Under the pieces are notes generated by a model. That model was given only the letters and a program-made list of their open reading frames with translations. It had not been told where the DNA came from and did not search any database. The position numbers and the translations under genes were made by a program. Source: Euclidia mi (Eukaryota; Arthropoda; Insecta; Lepidoptera; Erebidae). Taken from it: a stretch of 64,000 nt of DNA. The stretch covers positions 40,223,551-40,287,550 of the forward strand of contig OX123186.2 of the NCBI GenBank assembly GCA_944739405.2, written 5' to 3'. Of the stretch, positions 44,786-55,879 are shown in pieces (the stretch's first letter is position 1; every line of letters starts with the position of its first letter).

Positions 44786-46466
44786 CTATTATATAGATAT
44801 CTTGTTTGTATTGGGAATATTACCTGTAGGTACCACCACAAACTTTGCAAATATAGACAAACGAAAAATTAGACATGTACTAAACTAGGTATATAAATTG
44901 ATGTCCCGTAGACCATTGGAAAGTCATACAGTCGCCGCCGCGACGTACTTGTGAGGTTCACCACTAACACTTAAATGCCTCTCTAATCTAGAAACAAGGG
45001 CATTAACCAAAACACGTTTTTCCTAATTTATTTCCTGGCGATGGGACAGTTTCCAAAAAGAGCAAAATTCACAGAGGGAACGCTAGAAGCAAACGTGACG
45101 TGCATTCTTGCACTAAAGAAAGTAGCTCTGCCGAACTTTGTGATTCCAACGTCTTATTTAAATTGAATAGACTTTATTTCACTTTATACAAATTTTGTAC
45201 AAATTAAGTATGACATTTGCTTCTGTAACGCAGGTATTCTTTTTTAGCCTTTCTGCGCAAGTGATCCATGCACAAATAATATCAAATTTAATTTACTAGT
45301 TTGGTTTAATTCGCATGTGTCTGCAAATTGGTACTCCATCACAAATTCAATATGAAAGATCCTCGCCGGTAAATAAAATCATAAACAAACGATATAACTA
45401 ACTACTTTAGATACAAATAAGTAAGCAGTATTATTTTTAATTAATAAGACATTTTGTAGTAGAAGAATGATGATAATCTGTAAAGGATGCCCTGGTAACC
45501 AGGTTGAAAAAGGCTTGCCCAATATCTCAAATTTGGTGTGTATGTAGATGACCTACGACTTTTTCAATATATCTTTGAAGTGACACGACTCCGAGCGGCA
45601 ACGACAGCGGTGCGCAAGGGACAAACTAGGCGGTGAAACACAAATTTTACATAATATTTTCGACGATTAGGTATATTGGGCTAATGAATACGCAGACATT
45701 TATTAATTTCTTTGGGATCTGATGTTAATAAATAAGTTTGTAGTACTGTTATAAGCTGCAGACTAAACTCACCTGGATATTTTATGTAATCTTCATATAC
45801 CTAAATCACGAAATTCACCATTGAGACAACGATATTTATTTATTTCGTGCACCCATTCTCGCATAATATCCTGTTTTATAAATGTACCTACTACTTTCCA
45901 AAAAGATAAGAGAAAGGTATTTTAGATAACACCATAATTTTAGGTAAGCTTGGTGTTTCTAAGTATGTCCACCGCTGCCGCTGCGTTTACCGCTGCGGTG
46001 TGCTGGCGTGCACGACTCTCCGCTTAGACCGATCCCGTGACCAGGCCGTATCGGTGTTGTGCTGTAAAATAGAGTTACGTAATAATTTTATAATTATAAC
46101 ACGTGTAACCATAGACCACAAACTATTATGGATTTGACACTCAGTTTTCATATTTGCATAATGAACATAAATATTAGTACTTTTATGTATTGTGATATAA
46201 ATGGTGCCTAATCATTGCGAACACTTCTGATGTTCGAAACGAAAATCAAACAATTTCTATTCTGTTCTAACACAGAATGCGTGAATGCTCAAGGTAAAAT
46301 TTTAGAGCTGCCGAACTTACGCTCGTACTCACAAACAATAATCAAGTAAGAGACGTTAGGTTTTCTATATACTTAATAATATTTTAATTTTATGTACGAG
46401 CATACTCCTCCATAATTATGTTCAGTACTGTCATTTTCTCAAATGTCTTCTACATTTGCAGTTTCT
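44786..46466. other. AT-rich, little recognised
   Basis: Minus-strand AATAAAGTCTATTCAA at about 45163-45178 looks like a LINE 3' tail. Otherwise no gene or repeat identified. Confidence 0.4.
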
Positions 46467-46479
46467 AAGGTTGCTTAAA

Positions 46480-47618
46480 ACCCTCCCCCGTGGGATCTCC
46501 ACCTTGTCGTGGTGTGGGGGCTCAATAACCGTAGTTCGAGGTACAACACCCACGGCACGGAAATAATATCTAACAGTATTCTATCTCCATACAAACGCAC
46601 AGAACTCGAGTTATACCTACGTGCTCCGAGCGCAGTACACATTATACTGTGCCTAAAGTACACAGCAGCCGCGATCGTGCCGCTGTGACGAACGGACGGT
46701 GACGGTTTTTGTAGCAGTGTTCTTTATTTGAATTATAATTATAGCGACGATTTGTTGCTGTTTGAATTCGTTACTTAAGTCACATAAAGATAAGATTTTT
46801 CAAATTCAAAAAAAGTCTACTTAGTGTAACCAATAGGTCATTTCCTAGGGTTACATACCGACATGATTTTTATTTGTTTGAATAAAAAAAGTAGGTAATA
46901 TTTACAATCACAAAACCAAAAAAAGGTTCGAGTAAGTAAATGTAGTTAAAATACTTGATGCGAGCAGCCCTATCGCTTTTTTGCGCCCAGCGCGTTTGTA
47001 GGCATATAACTCGGGAAGACGGCTGAGTTACAAAACTGTTAGATTATATTACAGTACCCACGGTGAAGCTAAGCGGGATCCCGGGAGGGGACGCTCCACG
47101 TGGGCTTGCGTAAGGCCTGCGTAGGATTCGTCCCAAGGTGCGGGTGTGGGGGATAGTTCTGTCTGTCCCTCGCAGTCGGGTGCGGTCGCGGGAGGAGAGG
47201 CGTGTCGGTGATGCGTTGCCGCACGCCCTATCTCCCGCGACCGGGGGCGGGGGCGGGGCTCTAATGGGGGCGCACCATCGTTACGTCGCGGGGGGGCCGC
47301 AGAGGAAGAGGAGATGCGGTGTTGCGTTGCCGTTCTCCCTATCCTCTGCGGCCGCTGGGTGTTTTGGCGGCGGAGCCCAACACCTTCATCCGCCGCCAAA
47401 GGGGTTTCGTTCGGGGCCCGCCTGACCATCTGGTGGGCCAATACCCGTCGGGGGGTAGCGAGGAATGCTTCGGTGAAACCCTACCCTCCGACACATGGGT
47501 ACATGAGGAGCACGGGTTGGTTTTTAGTCAGTAAGAGTCTAACAGTCCCCTTCGCCCTTCGCCCCCAGGGCGGAGGGACTCCACGAGGATTTTCCAACCC
47601 GACTCCAAAAAAGAAAAA
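46480..47618 (+). mobile_element. GC-rich retroposon with 13-bp TSD and A-rich tail
   Basis: Begins CCCTCCCCCGTGGGATCTCC plus ACCTTGTCGTGG and ends GACTCCAAAAAAGAAAAAAA. It is flanked by AAGGTTGCTTAAA on both sides (46467-46479 and 47619-47631), so it moved by target-primed reverse transcription. No conserved protein is encoded, so it is a non-autonomous or internally deleted non-LTR element. Compared with 36362-36903 it has an extra AT-rich segment at about 46532-47052, whose ends carry a weak inverted TCTAACAGT/ACTGTTAGA pair and may be a nested insertion. Confidence 0.8.
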
Positions 47619-47631
47619 AAGGTTGCTTAAA

Positions 47632-50370
47632 GTCCATTGCCATGATTTAACCTCAGTTTGCGTGCAGTATTTTACTTCATAATACACTGTCAGAAACACC
47701 AGCTTTTATTCCCATACAAATATATGTAGGTACCAAACTCCGTCAACATTCGCTGAGGCTTAATAAATGAACGAAAAACAAACATGCCAACCACTGCAAC
47801 GAGTTGCCGGTTTTAATCCAATCCATGCTACCGTACACCACATTAGTACTTTCAGAAATTATATTAATGATCATAATTTGTTGTGTATCAGCAACCCCAA
47901 CAATTGTCACAGTACACTGAACAAAGTAAACACTCAGTTTATAATATGCAAATTGCATAATGTATGTAATCGGGTTGCGGTTCAAGCGAATACTAAGTGC
48001 ATATATTGAATTGATGGTTAATGCGTTTCAGTATTAATGGGTACAATGACGTTGTAACGGAGTTTTATTTGCTAATGTATTTGCCATGTACGAGTATATA
48101 CGTTGCAATAAGTGGTTGAAAGCTAAGGGCACGTAAGACCGCGATATCTCTGCAGAATAAAAGAGTGTCAGACTGACCTCCAAAACGAGTGATGGCAGCT
48201 TTCTATGGTGTAAACCAGTGTCAGGATATTAAGCTAACTGTCTTCATGACAATCGGGATGGACAGCCTTATATGTTCTTCCAATTACGGCGGGTGTGACT
48301 TTTTAAACCATGTGTTCACTTTTCAGCAACAAGTCCTTTGATAACATTTTCACACAATTGCAGAAAAATCAGGCCAAATTAATCTTATCTCTGATGCTCT
48401 TTCATAGTCTTGTCATCGACTGTACGTCACTCAACCGCTTTATCTCGTCGCACTCGTTCCTTACCGTCTGTTAGAAGTGCTGGCTTGCCCTTTTGTTTAC
48501 GCTACTATTTTGCTTTGCTTTGATGTTTTTGTGACCACTAAACCTGACGATGACTTTATGCATGAAGTTAGCTGATCTCGTACTGCACTAACATAACAAA
48601 TATTTTTTTTATTTGTTACGTGACAATTACTAGAAACTGATTTGAATGTCAACGTCACAACTCTACGTTACAATTGTGTGCCAAAAAATGTAAAACAACT
48701 AATCTTATTGAAATAGGCAACAATTATTATATTATCTAAAAAGTATTTGTTTTCAATATTTGTGTACATTTTATTTTGCATGTTTTTTAAAGACTAAGCC
48801 CGCACTTGTACTGAATCCAGAAGCGTGGGGAACAACACTAACAGTGAAAGAAAGGGCACAAATTTATATTAGTGGCTGCTATAGCCGAGATTAGACAACC
48901 AACACACTGCCATGCATAAGGTATCGGATTCGAATCTACGGCGCGCACCACTATACGTAAGTACTATGTAGTTAGATAGATAGATAAAACTTTATTGTGC
49001 AAATACAGTTATTTGTTACAAATATATGTATGTATTAAAGAATAAATTTTTAGTTATTTATAATTGTATGATGATTTTTTGTTTCCTGCTAAGAAGCAGT
49101 TGTATTCAACTATACGATGCCTGAAATATTAAATTGACACAGTGCATAATTCTGACAAAAGCAAATATTCTGCCAAATCTGTTTTAACTAGTAAGTGTAG
49201 TCCAAGCTCAAAAAAAGGGAAAGACTTGGGTGCTATTGGGATATCGCTAGGACAATGATGCAGTGCGTAATAAACATTTAAACACATTAGCACTCCTACA
49301 TACAAATTCATTCGACGACAGCTACAAATTAACTCTTACTTACGTATTCCTACTAAGTATGATTATAGCATATTATGAATTGTTTAATTCTAAATTTTAC
49401 GCGCACTAATCAGTCTAGTTAGACCCTAAAATATCCTGATTTAACGATGAAATTAGATGCAAAAAAATTAACTAGACCCAAATTTCAGTTACCGATCCTC
49501 AAATATTATAAGCACTCATTCTATTCTACTTATTTTACTACGAAACATAAAATACACATTATCGAGAATTTTTCAACATAACAAGATTTTGTTATATATA
49601 TTCTTTGTGCTTAAAAAATCATGTTAATGTTGTAAAATAAATTCTTATTCAGAAAAAAGCTTCTCAGAAGGTTGGTTATGTCGTTATACTAACTACATAT
49701 TTTATGACTGCAGCACACTGAAGCAATAACATCATTAATTCAAAATCTCACGCGTAATGGTTACATTTGTATGCGTGGTATAATATAACAGCGCGAGTAG
49801 GCACTGCAGTCAATGTATGGAAATTTATTTCACAGGCCTGTAAAGTTTTATAACCACTGGGTTATGGCTGAGTTTATTTGTGCACATTTACTAGTGACCC
49901 ACCTCAGCGACATGTCCCAGGAATCGTAATCTGCAACGTTAATTCAGCTGTGACTAGTCACTTTACGACAGTTAGATCCGTGCTGTTGTACACCTTTTTT
50001 TAGTGCGTTTTAGTGTTAATTCGTATTTAAGTGGCCACTTTACGTCTGTTCAACTAACCAATTACGTTAGAAGTGATACAGTTTTCCGGGTGTGTGGTTT
50101 CGAATGGGTTGGACAGCAACTTATTTCCCACATTTGATTTATTTTTCTCATTGTTTCTAGGAATACTAGACTGGAGTTTCTATTCAGTCTAGCATTCTAT
50201 AACCATATTCTATAGATCACTTTAGTTTAAGGTCCTCGCTTCTAATATAAGAACAGTGGAAGTTTTAAGTCTCTATAAAGTTACGTGTGTGTGAAATTGT
50301 AATAACAAAGACTTTAAGCATTTAGTGTGAATTTATAGCGTTTGTTACCTATAAAGTTACGTGTACCTAC
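47632..50370. other. Mostly unannotated AT-rich DNA
   Basis: Minus-strand LINE-tail-like AATAAAGTTTTATCTATCTA at about 48976-49000. A weak tRNA-like head (TAGCCGAGATTAGA ... GGATTCGAATC) at about 48875-48945 may be a SINE relic. Near 50274-50412 a CACGTAACTTTATAG-type phrase is repeated three times beside the BEL LTR. Confidence 0.4.
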
Positions 50371-50384
50371 CTATAAAGTTACGT

Positions 50385-50687
50385 GTGTGTGAAATTTTAA
50401 TAACAAAGACTGTATAATACCGAGGTTGGTATTACACCGATTGTGTACCACTAGTAGGAATGCACTAAATGAAACCACTGTGTACTGATCTAATGGTTCG
50501 ACCACTGGTTTATTGTATCGGTGTCGGAGGACAAAAAAAATCCAATGTTGCTTGACCTTATATAGTATGCCCGGTAACCAAACCATAGTACGATCTGTCT
50601 CGATCCCAACGCCATCTAGTTACAAAAAAGATAACTTTGCAATACATTTTATTCTATTACTTTTTTGAGCTATTGGTCTTGAACATA
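50385..50687 (-). mobile_element. BEL/Pao 3' LTR (approximate)
   Basis: On the minus strand a G-rich polypurine-like GGTGGGCGG is followed by TGTTCAAGACCAATAGCTC, the probable LTR start. Further on are a TATA-like ACTATATAAGGTC and ACAATAAACCAG (polyadenylation signal). The exact 3' end is uncertain because the end region is tandemly repeated. No second LTR is found at the 5' side, which was replaced by Gypsy sequence. Confidence 0.6.
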
Positions 50688-51000
50688 CCGCCCACCAAGG
50701 ACGTTACTGACGGAATGTCCTTCGTAATGAAATTTATACATTGTAATAAATAAGTTGATCTTATGAATAATGAATAACTTGTACTACATACACAAGTTGA
50801 TCTAAAATAAAAATAAAAACAATGCAAAAAACACCAGTAAAAACAATGCAGTTGCAAACATAAAATATTTGACAAACTGACAATAAAAATCTTAAATTAA
50901 AACTTAAAAAATAAAATAGCATAAATATAAACATGATAAAAGCAAGATTCATTTGTTGTATATAAAAACCTTAAAACCTCAGTAAAACAATAAAAAATCC

Positions 51001-51300
51001 TTATTCAAATACGGGTAAAATGCATATCTTGGATGTTGGCCTTTTAAAAGTTGAATTTTGCGTGCGCACTGTGACTACGCGTGTGATGCCATCATCACCC
51101 GGGTGCTTCTCCAATACGCGACCTAGTAACGAACGACTGGGTGGCAGATCGTCTTCTTTGATTAGAACAACGTCGCCAATTTTTGGTTCTGGAACTTGAG
51201 AAGACCATTTGTAGCGATTCATCAAATTGGACAGATATTCGTGTGACCACCGTTTCCAAAATGACTGAACCATTTTTTGAACGTGTTGCCAACGGGTCAA
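51001..51300 (-). pseudogene. BEL/Pao pol C-terminal (DUF5641-type) end
   Basis: In frame with the integrase reading frame upstream but separated by a TGA at about 51379. The intervening codons read TPGHFIIGEPL, a conserved BEL motif, so the stop is a mutation and the gene originally ran through. This piece has MTRWQHVQKMVQSFWKRWSH, SNLMNRYKW, IGDVVLIKEDDLPPSRSLLG and VVTVRTQNSTFKRP, as in the C-terminal domain of Pao-type pol proteins. It ends with the final stop near 51001, followed by about 310 bp of 3' UTR before the LTR. Confidence 0.88.
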
Positions 51301-51378
51301 AAGATTAACATTTACGCTCTCATAATTATGATCTGGTACATTGATTAGAGGTTCTCCGATTATAAAGTGTCCAGGAGT

Positions 51379-53112
51379 TCATGGTAACGGTTCGCCAGGG
51401 TCAACAACACTAATTATACCCATAGGTCGAGAATTTAAACAAGCCTCAACTTGATTGAGGAGTGTGGTCATTTCCTCATATGTGAGAGTTGAATCACCAA
51501 TAACCCTCTTGAGGTGAAATTTTGTGGATTTAACCCCTGCCTCCCACAAGCCGCCAAAGTTTGGGCTGTGAGGAGGGATAAAGTGCCACTCTGTGCCAGT
51601 AGCTTCCAGGTGTTCAGCTATTGACGACTGAATTAGCGTTAACTGTCGTAATTCCCTGGAGGCACCTACGAATGTGGTACCGTTATCGCTGTATAGTCTG
51701 GCACAGTGCCCTCGCCTAGACACAAATCGTTTAAAAGCAGCTAAAAACGACTGAGTGCTCATATCACTAACCACTTCTAAATGCAGTGCGCGAGTGGCCA
51801 TACATACAAAAAGACATATATAGCCTTTGTACGAGCGGTTTCCAAGGCCCTTCGTGGTTCTTATATTAATGGGACCTGCATAATCCACTCCACTGTGTAA
51901 AAATGGTCGTGCTGGAGTGCACCTGACAGCAGGCAGTGAACCCATCATTTGATTTCTAACACAAGCTCTTTGCTTGGCACAAGTGACACACTTACGAACC
52001 CACTGCTTCACGAGACTTCTGATGCCAATAATCCAATAGGCACTTCTCAAATAATTTATCATTAGCTGAGGACCTCCGTGTAAAGTTTTAAAATGCGCAT
52101 CAGCTATGATAAGTTGAGTCAGATGTCCTGAGTGAGGCAGAATTATTGGATGCTTTGTCTGTTCACTTAATTGTGCCTTTTCGAGTCTACCTCTAACTTT
52201 CATTACGCCTTTGTCATCAAGATAAGGGCAGAGTGATCTTAGGTTTGATGATTTTAATTGTAGATAGCCTTTTTCTTTCAATTGTGTATACTCTGTTGTA
52301 AATAGTTCTATTTGTGTCATTTTTATACAACATTCAAGTGCGGCGTCTAATTCACTCTTCTGTAAATACTTATTATGAAATAGTTTGTTCTGTTTTAGAA
52401 ACCTTCTTAAGTATGCCACAACCCTAACCAATCTAGTCAGTGTAGAATACTTTTCAAAAATTGAAGAGTCTGGCACAACTGCCACATGAGTCTTTACAGA
52501 CTGTTCTAAATCAACGTGATACTCGTTTGAAGGTTTGTATTTAATAGATCTTTCCTTGAGAAATGATGGCCCATAAAACCATAAATGGTTGTTTACGAGT
52601 GAACTTGGTAGCACTCTCCTAGAAGCGCAATCTGCTGGGTTGTTTTGTGTGGAGACATGGAACCATTGTGACGCTTTCATTGATGTCAAGATTTCAGACG
52701 TTCGATTGGCCACAAATGTCTTCCATCTACTGGGATGGCTGTTAATCCAAGCCAACACAACAGTAGAATCGGTCCATGCTTTGATCTTGGTTTCAGATAT
52801 GTTTAAGACTTGCGAAGTCTCTGACCGAAGTTGTGACAGTAGAAGTGCTCCACATAGTTCCAAACGAGGAATACTAATCTGTTTAACAGGTGCTACTCTG
52901 GTTTTTGCAACTACTAATGACACATGTATTTTGCCTTCTGCATCGACAATGCGCAAATAAACTGCAGCTGAGTAAGCTGTCTTGGAGGCATCACTAAAAC
53001 CGTGTAGTTCCAGATCATCGTTCGATGTTGTACCCAGCCAACGAGGTATCCTAATACTGGTAAGTAATGACAGTTCATCGCTGTAAGTACTCCACTCAGT
53101 TTTTAATGCCAT
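51379..53112 (-). CDS. BEL/Pao RNase H and integrase
   Basis: 577-residue frame. RNase H landmarks: HGFSDASKTAYSA (34-46), RLELCGALL and AWTDSTVVLAWI, with the usual acidic residues, then NPADCASR. The integrase zinc finger HHCC is seen in HFKTLHGG and CVTCAKQR. The catalytic core has HSGVDYAGPI (Asp), LYSDNGTTFVGA (Asp) and FGGLWEAGVKSTK (Glu), so all three DDE residues are present. It joins the RT frame through a frameshift at about 53130 (...KLWHWLG against GIGWDEELSMAL) and ends in an in-frame TGA. The frame itself has no internal damage. The product would insert cDNA into chromosomes; without a continuous polyprotein it is probably inactive. Confidence 0.93.
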   Translation of the reverse strand: MALKTEWSTYSDELSLLTSIRIPRWLGTTSNDDLELHGFSDASKTAYSAAVYLRIVDAEGKIHVSLVVAKTRVAPVKQISIPRLELCGALLLSQLRSETSQVLNISETKIKAWTDSTVVLAWINSHPSRWKTFVANRTSEILTSMKASQWFHVSTQNNPADCASRRVLPSSLVNNHLWFYGPSFLKERSIKYKPSNEYHVDLEQSVKTHVAVVPDSSIFEKYSTLTRLVRVVAYLRRFLKQNKLFHNKYLQKSELDAALECCIKMTQIELFTTEYTQLKEKGYLQLKSSNLRSLCPYLDDKGVMKVRGRLEKAQLSEQTKHPIILPHSGHLTQLIIADAHFKTLHGGPQLMINYLRSAYWIIGIRSLVKQWVRKCVTCAKQRACVRNQMMGSLPAVRCTPARPFLHSGVDYAGPINIRTTKGLGNRSYKGYICLFVCMATRALHLEVVSDMSTQSFLAAFKRFVSRRGHCARLYSDNGTTFVGASRELRQLTLIQSSIAEHLEATGTEWHFIPPHSPNFGGLWEAGVKSTKFHLKRVIGDSTLTYEEMTTLLNQVEACLNSRPMGIISVVDPGEPLP

Positions 53113-53122
53113 GCTTAACTCC

Positions 53123-54757
53123 TCATCCCAGCCAATGCCATAATTTTTGGATAAAGACCTTTGCGAGAACTACACTAGGAGCAAGCCATCCTAGTGGGTC
53201 GAAGAGTCGGGCTATATCTGAAACGACTGATCTTTTAGTTACAGGCGCTGACGTCGAGGATGGGAGATTCACCGAGTACTGGAAAGTGTCACAACTGCGG
53301 TTCCAGGTGAGACCTAATATCTTTATTGTCTTGTCTATTTTGATTTCAATTTGTTTTTCTTCTTTATTCTTTAGCTTATTTGCGTTCTTGTTTTGTTTTG
53401 TGTACTGTATAAATTTGTTTTCATTTATATTGTCCTGGTTTGTATATTCTTTTGTACTTGTTTGATCTGTTTGTCCTTCACCTTCGTTCCTTTCTATTGC
53501 TCTTATCCTTTCTACTATTTCCTGATCATTACTGTTCCATTTTTGTAATTTGAAGCCACCCTTGCCTAATAATCCTGTCATTTGTTTGTAAATTTCAATT
53601 CCTTCTTCTACGCTTTGACAAGTTGTCATCAAGTCATCCATGTAATAGTTATTGAGGACCCTGTCTCTGGCTAATGGGTAATTTTCACCTTCGTCATAGG
53701 CCACTTGATGTAGGGTTCTTACAGCCTGGTATGGTGCAGAAGCTGTACCGAATGTTACGGTCACAAGCTCGTAATCCACAATTTCCTTTTCAGGAGTGTC
53801 TCGCCAAAGTATACGCTGGAACATTGCGTCTTCTTCAGCAATTCTGACTTGGCGGTACATTTTGATTATGTCGGCTACAAGGGCTATGGAATGAATTCTC
53901 AATCTTAAAACAGTGTGTCTCAAATCTGACTGCAAAGTAGGTCCTACCATCAACGTGTAATTTAATGAGATGCCGTTGCTATTCTTCTCAGAGGCATTAA
54001 AAACAACACGAACCTTGGTAGTGGTTTTGTCGGGTCTTACGACTGCGTGATGTGGTAAGCATACGGCTATTTCTTTATTAACATCGTCCTTTCTTACTTC
54101 TCTCATATGACCCAAAGCTAAATACTCATCTATTACTTGTTTGTACCCCTCTTTTAACTCTGTGTTTTTTCCTAATCTTTTCTCTAACGCCTTGAACCTT
54201 TTCTCAGCGATAGTACGTGAATTGCCCGCTTTGCAGGGAGGATCTTCGTCTTTGAAGGGTAGTTTGACAATATACCTGCCATCGGTATCTCTTTTGGTAG
54301 TCCTATTGTAAAATTCCTCACATTTCTCCTCTTCTAGTGTAAGCATTTTCTTTGAACTGTTAACCTCTTCTATTTCCCAGAACTTTCTTAACATTTCATC
54401 CTCTGTCACAGCTGCATGCATAACATTTATTCTATTTGATCTTTCATCTTCCGTACTAACTGCACCTGAGAGAACCCATCCTAAGTTCGTGTTCTGCGCA
54501 ATCATAGTATCAGAAGGACTCTTAATTATGTCTGCCAATATAATGCAGCTATACACATCGGCACCTAGTAATACATCTATTTTATTTGGCGTGTTGTATC
54601 CTGGATCTGCTAGACATAGACCTGAAGTACTTATCCAATCCAAGTTTGTGTTCAAACAACGTTCAGGTAAATATGACGCTATTTTACCTAGAACATATGC
54701 CTTTATTATGAGTTTAAAGTCGGGGTTTACTCGCGATTGTATAGGCAAATGTACCAT
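53123..54757 (-). CDS. BEL/Pao protease end and reverse transcriptase
   Basis: 544-residue frame continuing the gag-protease frame after one in-frame TAA (54758-54760). It contains IDVLLGADVYS (protease flap-type motif), then RT: TTKVRVVFNASEKN, LVADIIKMYRQVRI (first catalytic Asp), DAMFQRILWRDTPE, VTFGTASAPYQAVRTL and NYYMDDLMTTC (YMDD box). After GFKLQKWNSND comes an unusual stretch of about 60 residues rich in Asn, Lys, Gln and Glu (53290-53480 region) before IKILGLTWNRSCDTFQY. It ends at a frameshift near 53130. Catalytic residues are intact. Confidence 0.93.
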   Translation of the reverse strand: MVHLPIQSRVNPDFKLIIKAYVLGKIASYLPERCLNTNLDWISTSGLCLADPGYNTPNKIDVLLGADVYSCIILADIIKSPSDTMIAQNTNLGWVLSGAVSTEDERSNRINVMHAAVTEDEMLRKFWEIEEVNSSKKMLTLEEEKCEEFYNRTTKRDTDGRYIVKLPFKDEDPPCKAGNSRTIAEKRFKALEKRLGKNTELKEGYKQVIDEYLALGHMREVRKDDVNKEIAVCLPHHAVVRPDKTTTKVRVVFNASEKNSNGISLNYTLMVGPTLQSDLRHTVLRLRIHSIALVADIIKMYRQVRIAEEDAMFQRILWRDTPEKEIVDYELVTVTFGTASAPYQAVRTLHQVAYDEGENYPLARDRVLNNYYMDDLMTTCQSVEEGIEIYKQMTGLLGKGGFKLQKWNSNDQEIVERIRAIERNEGEGQTDQTSTKEYTNQDNINENKFIQYTKQNKNANKLKNKEEKQIEIKIDKTIKILGLTWNRSCDTFQYSVNLPSSTSAPVTKRSVVSDIARLFDPLGWLAPSVVLAKVFIQKLWHWLG

Positions 54758-55879
54758 TTACTTTGCTATGGTTGAACTAATATCGCCCAATCCTGAAATA
54801 AGTCCGTGAATAGGAATCTTTTTCAGCTTGAGAAATTGAACTGTAGCTTCGGTTATGAAGCAAGCCTGCGAACCCTGATCGAGCAAGGCGCGGACTGTCT
54901 GGTATTCACCCGTCTTTGACTCGGCTTTTATTAGCGCTGTGGCTAATAAAACCTGTCTGGGCTTAGGGATCTTACCAGTAGACAAACATGTCACTATCGG
55001 AGTAGAATCAGTTGATGAACCGATACTATCGATAGTAGGTTTTGCCGAACTGGATTGACCTTTATTCTCTAGCTCTACATTTAGATGCAGCAGTGAATGA
55101 TGACGCTTCTGGCAAGTTTTACAGTTGGTCGATTTTTTGCAGTCTGGTACTGTGTGATTGCAACCTAGGCAATTAAAGCAGATTTCATTTTGTAATACAA
55201 ACCTACGTCTAGTATCGATGGGCTGTTTGGCAAATTGCTTGCAGAAGCATAATTTGTGGGATTCCGAACAGTACTCACATCGTAAACTTGTTGAACTAGT
55301 TGCTAGCATTGCTTTCGGCTTATGAGCATGTAAACTATTGTTATTGCCCTGATGAACTGTACCTTTTTTAGAACTCGGCTCTAGGCACTTTAACGCGCGG
55401 AAACGATTTTCGAGGAAAACCTTAAATTGATCAAATGTCGGTAAGTCATTGGAATCGTTGGACACACTAAGTTCCCACTGTTTTCGTGTTTCGCTATCCA
55501 ATTTGAAGGTAACTATGTGAATGATGATGACATCCCATGTAGTCACATCTATACCTAAATTTGTTAGCGCATTTAAACAATCACATGTGGTATCAAGCAG
55601 CTCTTTTAAAGAAGTAGCTGACTCGACAAGTATTCGTTTTTGACTGAACAACCTTTTCATAATACAATTGGTTAAATATTTTTTATTGCTATAACGTTTC
55701 TCTAGCTGAGCCCAACAGTGAATATAATTAGAGCCAGTTATAGGCGTATGCCGTATCAGTTGCTCAGCTTCGCCAGAAAGGTGACTTTTTAAATAGTGAA
55801 GTTTTTGCACATTATCAAAAGCCTCATTTTTATGTACTAATGATGTAAAAAGACTCCATGGCAATATTAATGGCATCAT
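54758..55879 (-). CDS. BEL/Pao gag and protease (N-terminally truncated)
   Basis: 373-residue frame. Homology begins at about residue 5 (SLFTSLVHKNEAFDNVQKLH), within the DUF1759-type gag domain, so the true gag N-terminus is missing. It goes on through LSGEAEQLI and YCSESHKLCFC, with a zinc knuckle CFNCLGCNHTVPDC (CX2CX4HX4C) and CKTCQKRHHSLLH. The protease active site is RALLDQGSQACFI (Asp-x-Gly-Ser). The ATG at 55879 belongs to Gypsy sequence and is not the native start. The frame ends at a TAA directly followed by the RT frame. Confidence 0.9.
   Translation of the reverse strand: MMPLILPWSLFTSLVHKNEAFDNVQKLHYLKSHLSGEAEQLIRHTPITGSNYIHCWAQLEKRYSNKKYLTNCIMKRLFSQKRILVESATSLKELLDTTCDCLNALTNLGIDVTTWDVIIIHIVTFKLDSETRKQWELSVSNDSNDLPTFDQFKVFLENRFRALKCLEPSSKKGTVHQGNNNSLHAHKPKAMLATSSTSLRCEYCSESHKLCFCKQFAKQPIDTRRRFVLQNEICFNCLGCNHTVPDCKKSTNCKTCQKRHHSLLHLNVELENKGQSSSAKPTIDSIGSSTDSTPIVTCLSTGKIPKPRQVLLATALIKAESKTGEYQTVRALLDQGSQACFITEATVQFLKLKKIPIHGLISGLGDISSTIAK

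Noticed and set aside
53067..53465. Hydrophobic plus-strand frame opposite the BEL RT
   Set aside because: Antisense shadow of the Lys/Asn-rich insert in the RT frame.
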